From Actinopolyspora alba (lineage in GTDB: Bacteria > Actinomycetota > Actinomycetes > Mycobacteriales > Pseudonocardiaceae), in NCBI RefSeq assembly GCF_900112765.1, contig NZ_FOMZ01000008.1:124001-188000 (forward strand): a DNA stretch of 64,000 bases, given 5' to 3'. A program made the position numbers and the translations under genes. How positions within the stretch are numbered: position 1 is the first letter of the stretch; the number at the start of each line of letters is the position of its first letter. A model generated the notes under the pieces. That model had not been told where the DNA came from and ran no database searches. It was given only the letters and a program-made list of their open reading frames with translations. This document shows positions 52,439 through 62,163 of this stretch, one piece after another.

Positions 52439-53035
52439 ATGAGCACCGGGAACGACGCGACACCCGCGATAGGCGGGGCTCACCGCTTCGTCGGGTTGGC
52501 AGAGAACCTGGAACGGTACGCGGGAACACCGTCCGAGGCGGAACCACCGAACGTGCACGGCCCCGACCGCGGCTACGGCCTGGTGTTCTTCCATCTGGAC
52601 GAGTACCACCTCAGCTCGGTGATCAGTTCCGGGCTGCGTTTTCAACCGATCGGTGCCGAGCCCGCGCAGGAGCTGGCGTGCACGGTCTACCGGGAGCAGG
52701 CCGAAGCGGCCCGGTACCTGGTGGACATCTCGGCGGAACTGCTGGTGCGGAACGGGACTCACCTGGTGCCGGACCAGCTGGTGCCGAACGACAAACCGCT
52801 GCTGGCCGGTACCGAGTTCCACGCGCTGCTGGCGGGTGGGCACCCGCTGTTCCCGCCCGAGTTCACCCGGTTCACCGATGCGCAGGGGGTGGAACAGCTG
52901 CAGGTGTTCACGCTGCTGCCGGTCACCCTGGGTGAACTGAACTTCGCGCTCGACCGGGGCGTCGCGGCGCTGCGGCAGCAGTGGGCACGCTTCGAGGTCG
53001 ACGTCTTCGACATCGGCAGGCCCAGCGTGGCCTGA
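52439..53035 (+). CDS. Suppressor-of-fused-like domain protein
   Basis: A soluble protein of 198 residues. The layout GYGLVFFHLDEYHLSSVISSGLRFQPIGAEPAQELACTVYREQAEAARYLVDISAELLVRNGTHLVPDQLVPNDKPLLAGTEFHALLAG, then LQVFTLLPVTLGELNFALDRG, resembles bacterial SUFU-domain proteins, whose roles are unknown and sometimes immunity-like. The assignment is from recalled family pattern and is moderate. The ATG at 52439 has GGAGGG 8 bases upstream; repeat R2 follows the stop codon. Confidence 0.5.
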   Translation: MSTGNDATPAIGGAHRFVGLAENLERYAGTPSEAEPPNVHGPDRGYGLVFFHLDEYHLSSVISSGLRFQPIGAEPAQELACTVYREQAEAARYLVDISAELLVRNGTHLVPDQLVPNDKPLLAGTEFHALLAGGHPLFPPEFTRFTDAQGVEQLQVFTLLPVTLGELNFALDRGVAALRQQWARFEVDVFDIGRPSVA

Positions 53036-53048
53036 CCGCACAGCTCGG

Positions 53049-53137
53049 GACTTCGTCGGCTCGGTTTTTCGCCGTGTTCGGGTGGCGGAACCTCTCACGG
53101 GCTCTCGCTCCGGCGAGGCCCGACGTCGAGTAGGTAC
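53049..53137. repeat. Repeat R2, copy 3
   Basis: Begins GACTTCGTCGGCTCGGTTTT and contains TGGCGGAACCTCTCACGGGC, then TCTCGCTCCGGCGAGGCCC. It aligns with 10090-10178 throughout and starts 13 bp after the stop codon of the upstream gene, as copy 1 does. Confidence 0.65.
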
Positions 53138-53210
53138 TACCACCGCCGACGGTGTGGTGTTCCGGGCAAACCCCTGCCCGAGTTGGTACGCACGTGCCAG
53201 GATCGAAGTC

Positions 53211-54224
53211 ATGTGCTCCACCGATCGCGAACTCGACCTGGCCGAACTCGACGCGGTGCGCGTCTACAGTCTGCCGATGCGTACGAGGTTCCGTGGAGTC
53301 ACGACCAGACAGGGCGTGCTGCTCAGCGGCCCCGCGGGTTGGGGGGAGTTCTGCCCGTTCGAGGACTACTCGGACGCGGATTCGGTCCCGTGGCTGCGCA
53401 CCGCCCTGGAGAGTTGCTTCGAGAGCTGGCCCGAGCCGGTGCGTGACGCCGTGCCGGTCAACTGCACCGTTCCGGCGGTGGATCCGGAGCGGGCCCACCG
53501 GATCGTGGCGGACTCCGGTTGTCACACCGCGAAGGTCAAGGTGGCCGAAGCGGGCCAGCCGGAGTCGGCCGACATCGAACGGTTGGTGGCGGTGCGGGCC
53601 GCGCTGGGCGGTTCCGGGGCCGTGCGGGTGGACGCCAACGCCGCCTGGGACACGGACACGGCGGTGCGGCGGATACGCGAGCTCGACCGCGCCGCTTCCG
53701 GCCTGGAGTACGTCGAACAGCCCTGCCCCACGGTGCCGGAGCTGGCTGTCGTGCGGCGGCGTGTGGACGTGCGCATAGCGGCGGATGAATCGATTCGGCG
53801 GGCGGTTGACCCGCTGCGGGTGGCGGTCGCGGAGGCGGCCGACGTGGCGGTGATCAAGGCGACCCCGCTGGGCGGGGTCCGACGCGCGCTGCGGGTGGCC
53901 GACTCCTGCGGACTTCCCTGCGTGGTCTCTTCCGCGGTGGAGAGCAGTGTGGGGTTGGCCGCGCAGCTCGCTCTCGCCGGGGCGCTGCCGGACCTGCCCT
54001 TCGCCTGTGGCCTCGGCACGGTGGCCCTGCTGGACGGCGACATGGTCAGCGACTCCCTGCTGCCGGTGAACGGATGGCTGCCGGTACCGCGACGCGCCCC
54101 CACCCCCTCCCCCGCGCTGGTCGCTGCGGCCACACCTCCGGCGGAGACGCAACACCGCTGGCTGGACCGGTTGCGACGGGTGCACGACGTCATGCCACGT
54201 TGCGACGTCGACGAACCGGAATAA
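53211..54224 (+). CDS. menC: o-Succinylbenzoate synthase
   Basis: An enolase-superfamily enzyme of 337 residues that dehydrates SHCHC to o-succinylbenzoate in menaquinone synthesis. Catalytic residues are seen in TAKVKVAE (Lys of KxK), VRVDANAAWD (Asp), YVEQPCP (Glu), IAADESIR (Asp/Glu) and VIKATPLGGV (second Lys). The ATG at 53211 is preceded by CAGGAT with 7 bases between, a leaderless arrangement; the longer frame enters repeat R2. No other men gene is in the window. Confidence 0.85.
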   Translation: MCSTDRELDLAELDAVRVYSLPMRTRFRGVTTRQGVLLSGPAGWGEFCPFEDYSDADSVPWLRTALESCFESWPEPVRDAVPVNCTVPAVDPERAHRIVADSGCHTAKVKVAEAGQPESADIERLVAVRAALGGSGAVRVDANAAWDTDTAVRRIRELDRAASGLEYVEQPCPTVPELAVVRRRVDVRIAADESIRRAVDPLRVAVAEAADVAVIKATPLGGVRRALRVADSCGLPCVVSSAVESSVGLAAQLALAGALPDLPFACGLGTVALLDGDMVSDSLLPVNGWLPVPRRAPTPSPALVAAATPPAETQHRWLDRLRRVHDVMPRCDVDEPE

Positions 54225-54279
54225 TCGAGTTCGCGGCAGCGGAAAACAGTCCTCGGTGGAAGAGACGAAACGCGCGAAA

Positions 54280-54341
54280 ACGGCGGGAAAGATCGAATTC
54301 CCGGCTCGGATACGACGAAATCGCCGCGCGTTTCCCGCCGT
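54280..54341 (+). terminator. Stem-loop after menC
   Basis: ACGGCGGGAAA (54280-54290) pairs perfectly with TTTCCCGCCGT (54331-54341) around a 40-base loop. The rest of the 328-bp gap (54225-54552) shows no gene. Confidence 0.4.
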
Positions 54342-54552
54342 GTGCGATAACCTCTGGCAACCGCACGACGGCGGCACCGGGATTTCGACTTCCCCGAACA
54401 TCGCTGTCGCGAGTTACGAGTGCGGACGGTTCCGTGACCACGAACGATCCGTTCGAAAGATTTCGTGGACTCGGTCGAACGGTCCGACCCCTGGTGGTCG
54501 GCGATCGTTCGAACCGGCTTTTCGACGATGAGCTCTAAAAGGAGCGAGGCGC

Positions 54553-56217
54553 ATGACCATCGCAGCGGCCGGGCGTCGAGCCATGTCCGCGGTGAGCGAG
54601 GGACAGGATCTGTCCGAAACGGTCGGTGAGGCCGCCGAGCGCGGCGACGACGGGTTCGCGATCGACCCAGGTGACTTCCTCTCCGCGCGGGAACAGGGCA
54701 GCTCGGCGGGTACCCGGATAGAGCAGCGGAACGCACCGATGGAGGAGGTCGGTGCGATCGTCAGCAACACCACTCTGGAGCGGGGTGGCGACGGGGAGTG
54801 GGTCAATGTCATCTGCCCTGTCGTGATCCCCAAGCGCAACGCGATCACCGCCCTCGCGATACCGGTGCTCGGACTGGTCTTCCTGGCGGTGATCGGTCTG
54901 GTGGCGACCCGGTTGACCGGCGTGGGGACGGCCTGGTTCGGCCCGCAGATCTGGACGCTGCTGGTGATTCTGGCCGTGCTGCTGTGGGCACGGCGCAGCG
55001 TCGTCATGGTGCCGGAGGGCTGCCAGGCGATGATCACCAAGTTCAGCAAGCTCGATCGCACCGTCGGACCGGGCCGCACAGTGCTGCTCGACCCCCGCAA
55101 GAAAGTCAGTTACGTGCTGAACACGACGCGGGAGTACCCGTTCAACGCCCCCATCAGTGAGGCACCCACTCGAGGTGGCATCAAGGCCTCGGTCGACCTG
55201 TTCCTGCAGTTCCGCATCGAGGACCCGACGCAGTTCATGTTCGCGCTCGGTGCCGTCTCGGGTTTCTCCGACAAGCTGTCCAACGCGGTCAGCGAGGTCA
55301 CTCGGAGTCTGATCTACCAGCAGCGGGCGGAGGACATCTACGACCTCGTCGGGGAGAGCACCCAGGAACTGCTGGACAGCCTGAACGAGCAGTTCCTGCC
55401 CGCCGTACGGCTGACCAGCGCCAACATCACCCACGCCGAGCCGTCGAGCCAGCAGTACCGGGCCGACCTCGCCGCGCCGGAGATGGTGCGGATGGCCAAG
55501 GACGCCTACACCTACGAGTACGAGCTCAGCCTGCGCAAGGAGCAGGACGAGGGTGATCTGAACAAGGAACTGGCCTCGATGAACGAGAGCCTGTCCGGGA
55601 TCAGGGCCGAGATCGCCAGTTACCAGGCGCAGATGGACACCGCGCTGGAGCGGGAGACCAACCGCGCCAAGGCACAGGCGCGACAGCGCTTCGTGGAAGC
55701 CGAGAGCACCGCCAACGCCAACTCCGCGCTACTGGAGGCGCAGGCGCTGGACATCCGTGCGGTGAGCGCCGCGAACAATCCGGAGATCCTGGAATACCAC
55801 TACGAGAAGGACGTGCTGGACAAGCTGGAGAGTCTGGCGGAGCACCTGCCGGTGCTCGTCTCGCTCGGCGACCAGGACGAGATCGACTACCCGGCGGCGG
55901 CACGGCGGATGCTGGGCATTCACGAGGGCGCGGCGGGGCTGTCCGAATCGGATGTGGCCGCGATCCGGGAGCGCACCGAAGCGATTCGGGAGCGCATCAG
56001 CGGTCGTGAGGCCGAGATCGAGCGACTGCTGGCGGCGGGTGGACACACCGAATCACCCGAAGCGGATACCGCGGCGGCGGAATTCACCGGCGTGGCGGAC
56101 GCTCCGGCACCTTCCGCGACCGGACCGGATCCGGACGGCACCGTCGGGACGCCCACCGAGGAGATTCGGGACGGCGAGACCCGGGACGGCGAACAACAGC
56201 AGGCAGGTGAGCTGTGA
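54553..56217 (+). CDS. SPFH/Band-7 membrane protein 1
   Basis: A protein of 554 residues. After a 90-residue acidic N-terminus come two transmembrane helices (ITALAIPVLGLVFLAVIGLVATRL and IWTLLVILAVLLW) and an SPFH domain (VVMVPEGCQAMITKFSKLDRTVGPGRTVLLDPRKKVSYVLNTTREYPFNAPISEAPTRGGIKASVDLFLQFRIEDPTQFMFALG). A long coiled coil follows (about 320-410), then an acidic tail. Stomatin/flotillin proteins build oligomeric membrane scaffolds. The ATG has AAAAGGAG upstream. It overlaps the next SPFH gene, so the pair is co-translated. Confidence 0.8.
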   Translation: MTIAAAGRRAMSAVSEGQDLSETVGEAAERGDDGFAIDPGDFLSAREQGSSAGTRIEQRNAPMEEVGAIVSNTTLERGGDGEWVNVICPVVIPKRNAITALAIPVLGLVFLAVIGLVATRLTGVGTAWFGPQIWTLLVILAVLLWARRSVVMVPEGCQAMITKFSKLDRTVGPGRTVLLDPRKKVSYVLNTTREYPFNAPISEAPTRGGIKASVDLFLQFRIEDPTQFMFALGAVSGFSDKLSNAVSEVTRSLIYQQRAEDIYDLVGESTQELLDSLNEQFLPAVRLTSANITHAEPSSQQYRADLAAPEMVRMAKDAYTYEYELSLRKEQDEGDLNKELASMNESLSGIRAEIASYQAQMDTALERETNRAKAQARQRFVEAESTANANSALLEAQALDIRAVSAANNPEILEYHYEKDVLDKLESLAEHLPVLVSLGDQDEIDYPAAARRMLGIHEGAAGLSESDVAAIRERTEAIRERISGREAEIERLLAAGGHTESPEADTAAAEFTGVADAPAPSATGPDPDGTVGTPTEEIRDGETRDGEQQQAGEL

Positions 56218-57578
56218 TGTCCACCCCACAACGCGGTTTTTCCAAGATCACCGATGTGGTCGCGCCGTGGTCGAAGGTCCGCGAGCTCATTCGTGGCGGC
56301 GACGAGGGCAGGCTCGTCCCCGTGGTGATCCCGAAGGACGGCCGGAGCGTCGGCTGGGTCGCGCTGCTGTTCGTGGCGCTCTACCTCGCGGGCACGGCGG
56401 CGTTCAGCGGCGGCGTGGTCGCCGTGTCCACGGGGATCGCCGCTGCCCTGGCGCTGGTGCTCGCCGCGATCGCGCTGTGGCGTGCTTCGATCGTGGAGAT
56501 CGAGCAGGGCACCACCGGCATCCGCAGTCGCTACGGCGCGTTCACCGGCACCCTCTCCCCCGGTCGGCACTACCTGTGGTGGCCCTGGGACAAGGTGGAG
56601 TTCGTCGTCGACACCACCACCGAGATCCCGTACAACGCTCCCGTCGCGGCCTGCCCCACCTCCGAGGACGTGCCGTTGAAGGCGATCGAGTTCTTCCTGA
56701 AGTTCCGCATCGACAATCCGATCGACTTCGTGCGCACCATCGGGGCGGGCAATTTCGACGTGGTGCTGTCCAGCGCGGTGCAGGACGCGATCCGGCAGCG
56801 CGGCAGGCAGGTGCACACCGAGGAGGCCTACGAACTGCGCGGCAGCGACGTCGAGGACATGCAGGCGACGCTGAACCGGCAGCTCAACAAGTACGGGGTG
56901 AGCATCCTCGGCGCCAACATCCCGGACGTGCAGCTACCGGACCAGTACCAGCAGCACCTCGCCACCCGGGAACGGGTCGCCAAGGAGCTCAGCGCCTACG
57001 AACGGGAGTGGGAGCTGACCCGCAAGCGTCGGATCGACAACCTGCTGATGGAGATCGAGCGCGCCAAGAAGACCCGCGACGCCAAACTGGTCGAGGTGAA
57101 AGCGGCCCGCAACCAGGCTCGGCGCGATGTCGCCAGGCAGCTGGAGGAGCAGGAGACCGAGGCGCAGCGGGCGCAGTGGGAGATCGAGGCGCGCGGCAGG
57201 GCGACGCTGACCGAGGCGCAGAACGAGGCGAAGTCCAGGCAGCGGCTGGGCCAGTCCTACCGCGACAACCGCGCGGTGCTGCACTACGAACTGGCCCGAC
57301 GCAGGCTGGAGGTGGGTGCCAGGCTCGCCGAGCGGGCACCGCGTCCCGTGATCGTGCGTGGTGGTGGGGGTGAGCAGTCGGGACTGTCCACCCTGCTGCT
57401 GTCGCAGCTGCTGCCGAAGCTGACTTCGGAGGCGTTCACGACCGGCCACTCCCAGCAGGGCGCGGGCTCCGAGAGCGGTCGGGGCGAGGCCTATGCGGAC
57501 GAGGCGATGCGTGCGCTCGGCAACGCCAACGGCATCGCGGACTCACTGCTCGGTGCGGACGGCTCCGGCGACCAGTAG
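56214..57578 (+). CDS. SPFH/Band-7 membrane protein 2
   Basis: A paralogue of 454 residues with a transmembrane helix pair (VGWVALLFVALYLAGTAAFSGG and AALALVLAAIALWRA), the SPFH domain (VEIEQGTTGIRSRYGAFTGTLSPGRHYLWWPWDKVEFVVDTTTEIPYNAPVAACPTSEDVPLKAIEFFLKFRIDNPIDFVRTIGAGNFDVVLSSAVQDAIRQ) and a strongly charged coiled coil (about 265-350). GTGATG at 56214 offers a GTG or an ATG start; either overlaps the upstream stop. The two proteins probably form a hetero-oligomer, as HflK and HflC do. Confidence 0.8.
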   Translation: MMSTPQRGFSKITDVVAPWSKVRELIRGGDEGRLVPVVIPKDGRSVGWVALLFVALYLAGTAAFSGGVVAVSTGIAAALALVLAAIALWRASIVEIEQGTTGIRSRYGAFTGTLSPGRHYLWWPWDKVEFVVDTTTEIPYNAPVAACPTSEDVPLKAIEFFLKFRIDNPIDFVRTIGAGNFDVVLSSAVQDAIRQRGRQVHTEEAYELRGSDVEDMQATLNRQLNKYGVSILGANIPDVQLPDQYQQHLATRERVAKELSAYEREWELTRKRRIDNLLMEIERAKKTRDAKLVEVKAARNQARRDVARQLEEQETEAQRAQWEIEARGRATLTEAQNEAKSRQRLGQSYRDNRAVLHYELARRRLEVGARLAERAPRPVIVRGGGGEQSGLSTLLLSQLLPKLTSEAFTTGHSQQGAGSESGRGEAYADEAMRALGNANGIADSLLGADGSGDQ

Positions 57579-57757
57579 GACCTCGGGAACCAGTGGGAAG
57601 CCGCCGGTTCGGTCGGGCGCGTCCGGATCTCCCGGATGGCCCGGCCGAACTCGGCCTGCCGCGGAAGCCGGGGAATGCCCCGCGGGACGGCCGCGACCGG
57701 AACGGCCCCACCTTCGTCGAGTGCTCGGACCGACAGCTCGACAGCCGCGCTCCCGGT

Positions 57758-58720
57758 TCACCCGGCGCGACGGGCTCTCCTGCGGAGCAGCACGAACAAC
57801 ACGGTCAACGCCGCCAGCCCGGCGACCACCGGAGCGACCCGCTTCAGCACCGGCATACCCGCCGTGCCCAGCAGATCCACGGCATCGTTCGACCCGCTCG
57901 TGGACGCCGCTCCCGTATCTCCCGTATCGCCCGAGCGCACCGCCGATAACCGGGCGGTCGAGCGGGAGCTCTCCCCGCTCTCCGCCTCGGTGACCTTCCA
58001 GCCTGGGCCGGTCCCGGCCGGGGTCGAGGCACCACCGCTCGTTTCCCCGGTGGCGGAACCGGAAGCGGGACTCGCGGTGGCCCGGTCGCCGTCGTTCGAC
58101 GCGGTGGGACCGGAACCGTTTCCGGCGGGGCCGACGGGGGTGGAAGCACCCGGCTGCGCCGCGGCCTGCTGTCGCGAGGACTCCGGTGAGCTCGTCGTGG
58201 TGCTCGCGTCCTCGGTGCCCTGCCGCGCGACGCTCTCCCCCGTGGCTGCCTCCTGCCCAGTGACCGCCTCCGATCCACTCCCGGCGAGTCTGCCCGCCAG
58301 GCACTCCGCGAACTGGTCGATGAGCTTCTGCGCGACGTCGGAGATCAGCCCACGGCCCAGCTGTGCGGGTTTGCCGGTGACCTTCAGATCGGTGTCCACA
58401 TGGACTCTCGTGCTCGTTCCCTCCGAAGCGAGCCGGGCCGTGACGGTCGCCGAAGCCGTACCGTTGCCACGCGAATCCTTGCCGCTCGCCTCGATGACGG
58501 CGCGGCGCTCCTCGTGATCGACCTCGGTGAAACTGCCGTTGCCCTTGTACATCAGCGACACCGGTCCCAGCTTCACCTTCACCGAGCCGGAGAACTCCTC
58601 GCCCTCGGCGCTTTTCAGGGTGGCTCCCGGCATGCAGGGGGCCACCCGTTCGGGATCGAGCAACTCCGGCCACGCGACATCGGCCGGAACCGGGACGGTG
58701 AATTCGTGTTCGAGCCGCAC
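57758..58720 (-). CDS. coxG: CoxG-type SRPBCC protein with membrane anchor
   Basis: A protein of 320 residues. Residues 1-150 are a CoxG/SRPBCC domain (RLEHEFTVPVPADVAWPELLDPERVAPCMPGATL, then GSVKVKLGPVSLMYKGNGSFTEVDHEERRAVIEASGKDSRGNGTASATV). A Ser/Thr/Gly/Ala linker of about 130 residues leads to a C-terminal transmembrane helix (VAPVVAGLAALTVLFVLL) with a basic end. In Oligotropha CoxG anchors CO dehydrogenase to the membrane. GTG 58720 has GGAGGAGCA upstream. It is last in the coxSLM operon. Confidence 0.8.
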   Translation of the reverse strand: MRLEHEFTVPVPADVAWPELLDPERVAPCMPGATLKSAEGEEFSGSVKVKLGPVSLMYKGNGSFTEVDHEERRAVIEASGKDSRGNGTASATVTARLASEGTSTRVHVDTDLKVTGKPAQLGRGLISDVAQKLIDQFAECLAGRLAGSGSEAVTGQEAATGESVARQGTEDASTTTSSPESSRQQAAAQPGASTPVGPAGNGSGPTASNDGDRATASPASGSATGETSGGASTPAGTGPGWKVTEAESGESSRSTARLSAVRSGDTGDTGAASTSGSNDAVDLLGTAGMPVLKRVAPVVAGLAALTVLFVLLRRRARRAG

Positions 58721-58843
58721 TGCTCCTCCTACTCGTATCACTTCCGGTTACGAACCGTTGGGACCGCGCGCCGGGAAGGTGCCGAACAGTGGGGGCTCGG
58801 GTACCGCGATCCGGAGCCCCCACGTCGAACCGAACAGCCGCGT

Positions 58844-59698
58844 CTACCCACCGGCCGCCGTGGCCAGCGCCCTGCCGGTCAGCACCTCGGCGAGGTGTTC
58901 GCGGTAGTCGGCCTCCGCACTGGCGTCGCTGCCGGCCTGGGTGCCTTCCGTGGCGTGCGCGGCCGCCTGCCGGATGGCCTCCCCGCTCGGCGGGGAGCCG
59001 AGCAGGGCCTGCTCCACCCCACGCGCCCGCACCGGCGTGGCGCCCATGTTCGTCAACCCCACCCGTGCCTGTGCCACGGTTCCGTCCCGCACCAGGAGGG
59101 TGGCCGCCACTCCCACGACCGACCACGCCTGGGCGACACGGTTGAACTTCTCGTAGTGCGCACGCCAACCCGTGTACTTGGGTAGCCGCACCTCGACCAG
59201 CACCTCGTTGGACTCCAGCGCGGTGGTGAAGTAGTCCACGAAGAACTCGGCGGCGGGCACTGTCCGCCTGCCGGACGGCCCGGCGATCACCATCTCCGCG
59301 TCCATGGCCAGTACGGGAGCGGGCAGATCACCCGCCGGATCCGCGTGGGCCAGCGAACCGCCGAAGGTGCCGCGATGGCGCACCTGCGGATCGGCCACGG
59401 TACGGGTGGCCAGCGCCACCAGTTCGGCGTGCTGTCGCACCAGGTCGGAACGCATCACCTCGTGATGGCTGGTCATCGCCCCGATCACCAGGGCGTCACC
59501 GTCCTCGCGGACCCCCTTCGTCTCGGGAATCCCGCCGAGGTCGACGACCAGGCCGGGGTCGGCCATCCGCATCCGCAGCACCGGCAACAGGCTCTGGCCG
59601 CCCGCCAGTACCTTGGCGTCGTCGCCCGCCCGGTCCAGCGTCCGTACCGCTTCCTCCACCGTGGACGGTGCCACGTACTCGAACTCGGCTGGAATCAC
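58844..59698 (-). CDS. coxM: Molybdenum hydroxylase FAD-binding subunit
   Basis: The medium subunit of a xanthine-oxidase/CODH-family enzyme, 284 residues. FAD-binding motifs are KVLAGGQSLLPVLRMRMADPGLVVDLGGI and RHRGTFGGSLAHADPAGDLPA, the second being the conserved TxGGxxxxxxP region. It carries electrons from the 2Fe-2S centres to the acceptor. GTG 59698 has GGAGGT 6 bases upstream and overlaps the coxL stop by GTGA, so translation is coupled. Confidence 0.92.
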   Translation of the reverse strand: MIPAEFEYVAPSTVEEAVRTLDRAGDDAKVLAGGQSLLPVLRMRMADPGLVVDLGGIPETKGVREDGDALVIGAMTSHHEVMRSDLVRQHAELVALATRTVADPQVRHRGTFGGSLAHADPAGDLPAPVLAMDAEMVIAGPSGRRTVPAAEFFVDYFTTALESNEVLVEVRLPKYTGWRAHYEKFNRVAQAWSVVGVAATLLVRDGTVAQARVGLTNMGATPVRARGVEQALLGSPPSGEAIRQAAAHATEGTQAGSDASAEADYREHLAEVLTGRALATAAGG

Positions 59699-62163
59699 CG
59701 CGCACCTCCACTCGCTCCGGTGGCGAAACCGCCACCGCTGTCGATCGATCCGAGTCCGCCGCCGGACTCCGAACCGGTCGAGGAACCGGCTCGGGCACCG
59801 GCCAGCGCGCGCCAGACCCGCTGCGGGGAGCACGGCATCCGCACGTCGTTCACCCCGTAGTGGCGGAGCGCGTCGACCACGGCGTTGACCACCGCTGGGG
59901 TCGACGCGATGGTGCCCGCCTCACCGACCCCCTTCACACCCAGCGGGTTCGAGGTGGCGTCGGTCTCGGTGCGATCGGTGTGGAACTCCGGCAGGTCCAC
60001 AGCCGAGGGCACCAGGTAGTCGGCGAAGGTGGCCGTGGTCAGCGTGCCGTCGTCGTCGTAGACGGCCTCCTCGTACAGGGCCTGGGCGATGCCCTGCGCG
60101 AGACCGCCGTGCACCTGCCCCTCCACGATCATCGGATTGACCACGCTGCCCACGTCGTCCACGCAGACGTACGACCTGATCCGCACCGCGCCGGTCTCGG
60201 TGTCCACCTCCGCCGCGCAGAGGTGGGTGCCGTGCGGGAACGAGAAGTTCTCCGGGTCGAAGTTCGCCTCGGCGTCCAGGTTGGGCTCCACGCCCTCGGG
60301 GAGGTCGTGCGCGGTGAACGCGGCCAGCGCCACGTCGGTGATCGCCATGCCCTTGTCGGTCCCCCGCACGGCGAACCTGCCGCCGGCGAAGTCGAGGTCG
60401 TCCTCGGAGCACTCCAGCATGTGCGCCGCGATCCGCCTGGCCTTGTCGATCACCTTGTCGGCGGCGTGCACGGCGGCGATGCCGCCGACGGTGAGCGAGC
60501 GCGACCCGTAGGTGTCCAGCCCGCGCGGTGAGCTCTGGGTGTCCCCGTGCAGCACCTCCACGTCATCGAACGGCACTCCCAGCCGGTCGGCGACGATCTG
60601 GCTCCACGAGGTCACGTGGCTCTGGCCGTGTGGCGAGGTCCCCGTGACCACCTCGACCTTGCCGGTGGGCAGCACGCGCACCTGGGAGTTCTCCCAGCCA
60701 CCCGCCCCGTAGGACAACGACCCCAGCACCCTGGAAGGAGCCAACCCGCACATCTCGGTGAAGGTGGAGATCCCGATACCCAGCTGAACCGTGTCGTCGG
60801 ACTGCCTGCGTCGCAGCTGCTCGTCGCGCAGCTGCTGGTAGCCGAACATCTCCATCGCGCGGTCGGTGGCGACCTCGTAGTTGCCCGAGTCGTAGGTCAG
60901 TCCGGCGACGGTGGTGTACGGGAACTCGTCGTGGCCGATCCAGTTCCTGCGGCGGACCTCCATCGGATCCATGTCGAGCTCCGCCGCGAGTTCGTCCATC
61001 ATGCGCTCGATGGCGAAGGTCGCCTCCGGACGTCCCGCGCCGCGGTAGGCGTCGGTCGGCGTCTTGTTGGTGAACACGTTGGTGCAGCTGAACCGGTAGG
61101 CCGGGAACTTGTAGATCGAGTTGAACATCAGCGCGCCGAGTATCGGAATCCCCGGTGTGACCAGCCGCAGATAGGCCCCCATGTCGGCGAGCAGCTTCAC
61201 GTCGAGACCGGTGACGGTGCCGTCCGAGCGCGCGGCAAGCGAGAGTCGCTGCACCTGGTCGCGTCCGTGATGGCCCGCCACCATGGTCTCCGAGCGGGAC
61301 TCGGTCCACTTGACCGGCCGTCCGAGTTGCTCGGCGAGCAGGAAGGCCAGGATCTCTTCGGGTGTGACCTGGAGCTTGCCACCGAAGCCACCGCCGACGT
61401 CGGGGGCGATCACCCGGATCTTCTGCTCGGGTGTTCCCAGCGTCATGGCCAGCATGGTGCGCAGGATGTGCGGAACCTGGGTGGCCGAGTACATCGTGTA
61501 CTGCTCGCCGGTCGGATCGGCCAGCACCGAGCGGGGCTCCATGAAGGCCGGGATAAGTCGCTGCTGCCGGAAGGTGCGGTCCAGCCTGATGTCGGCCTCG
61601 CGCAGCGCCGCGTCCACGTCGCTGCCGGTCCCGGCCTCGGCCGAGTCGAAGGTCCACGTGGCGTTGCGGTTGGTGCCGAGGTCCTCGTGCACCAGCGGCG
61701 AGTCGTCCCGGGCGGCCGACTCGATGTCGAGCACCACGTCGAGGTCCTCGTAGTCGATGTCGATGGCGTCGAGCGCGTCGCGTGCCTCGGCGGCGCTGCG
61801 TGCGGCGACCACGGCCACCGCCTCGCCCGCGAAGTTGACGGTGTCCACCGCCATGGCGGGTGCGGGCGGGGCCTTCATGTCCTCGGTGATCGGCCAGGCG
61901 CACGGCAGGCTGCCCTGCCGCTGTGCGATGTCGGAACCGGTGACCACGGCCTGCACCCCGGGCATGCGCCGTGCCTCGGAGGTGTCGACGGAGGTGATGC
62001 GGGCGTGCGCGACCGGGCTGCGCAGCACCGCCATGTGCAGCATCCCGGGGACGGTCATGTTGTCCGTCCAGCGCGTCCTGCCGGCGACCAGGCGCGCGTC
62101 TTCCTTGCGCTTGCGGGAACGGCCGAGTTCCGACTCGGTGGGACTCACCGGTGTGGCGGTCAT
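59695..62163 (-). CDS. coxL: Form II CO-dehydrogenase-like molybdopterin subunit
   Basis: The large catalytic subunit, 822 residues, binding the molybdenum cofactor. It shows [13 protein letters not shown], the active-site loop [11 protein letters not shown] and [19 protein letters not shown] with the catalytic Glu. Form I CO dehydrogenases carry AYxCSFR at the loop; AYRGAGR defines form II, whose CO activity is weak or unproven and whose real substrate is often unknown. The operon order coxS-coxL-coxM is also the form II order. The ATG at 62163 overlaps the coxS stop. Confidence 0.92.
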   Translation of the reverse strand: MTATPVSPTESELGRSRKRKEDARLVAGRTRWTDNMTVPGMLHMAVLRSPVAHARITSVDTSEARRMPGVQAVVTGSDIAQRQGSLPCAWPITEDMKAPPAPAMAVDTVNFAGEAVAVVAARSAAEARDALDAIDIDYEDLDVVLDIESAARDDSPLVHEDLGTNRNATWTFDSAEAGTGSDVDAALREADIRLDRTFRQQRLIPAFMEPRSVLADPTGEQYTMYSATQVPHILRTMLAMTLGTPEQKIRVIAPDVGGGFGGKLQVTPEEILAFLLAEQLGRPVKWTESRSETMVAGHHGRDQVQRLSLAARSDGTVTGLDVKLLADMGAYLRLVTPGIPILGALMFNSIYKFPAYRFSCTNVFTNKTPTDAYRGAGRPEATFAIERMMDELAAELDMDPMEVRRRNWIGHDEFPYTTVAGLTYDSGNYEVATDRAMEMFGYQQLRDEQLRRRQSDDTVQLGIGISTFTEMCGLAPSRVLGSLSYGAGGWENSQVRVLPTGKVEVVTGTSPHGQSHVTSWSQIVADRLGVPFDDVEVLHGDTQSSPRGLDTYGSRSLTVGGIAAVHAADKVIDKARRIAAHMLECSEDDLDFAGGRFAVRGTDKGMAITDVALAAFTAHDLPEGVEPNLDAEANFDPENFSFPHGTHLCAAEVDTETGAVRIRSYVCVDDVGSVVNPMIVEGQVHGGLAQGIAQALYEEAVYDDDGTLTTATFADYLVPSAVDLPEFHTDRTETDATSNPLGVKGVGEAGTIASTPAVVNAVVDALRHYGVNDVRMPCSPQRVWRALAGARAGSSTGSESGGGLGSIDSGGGFATGASGGAR

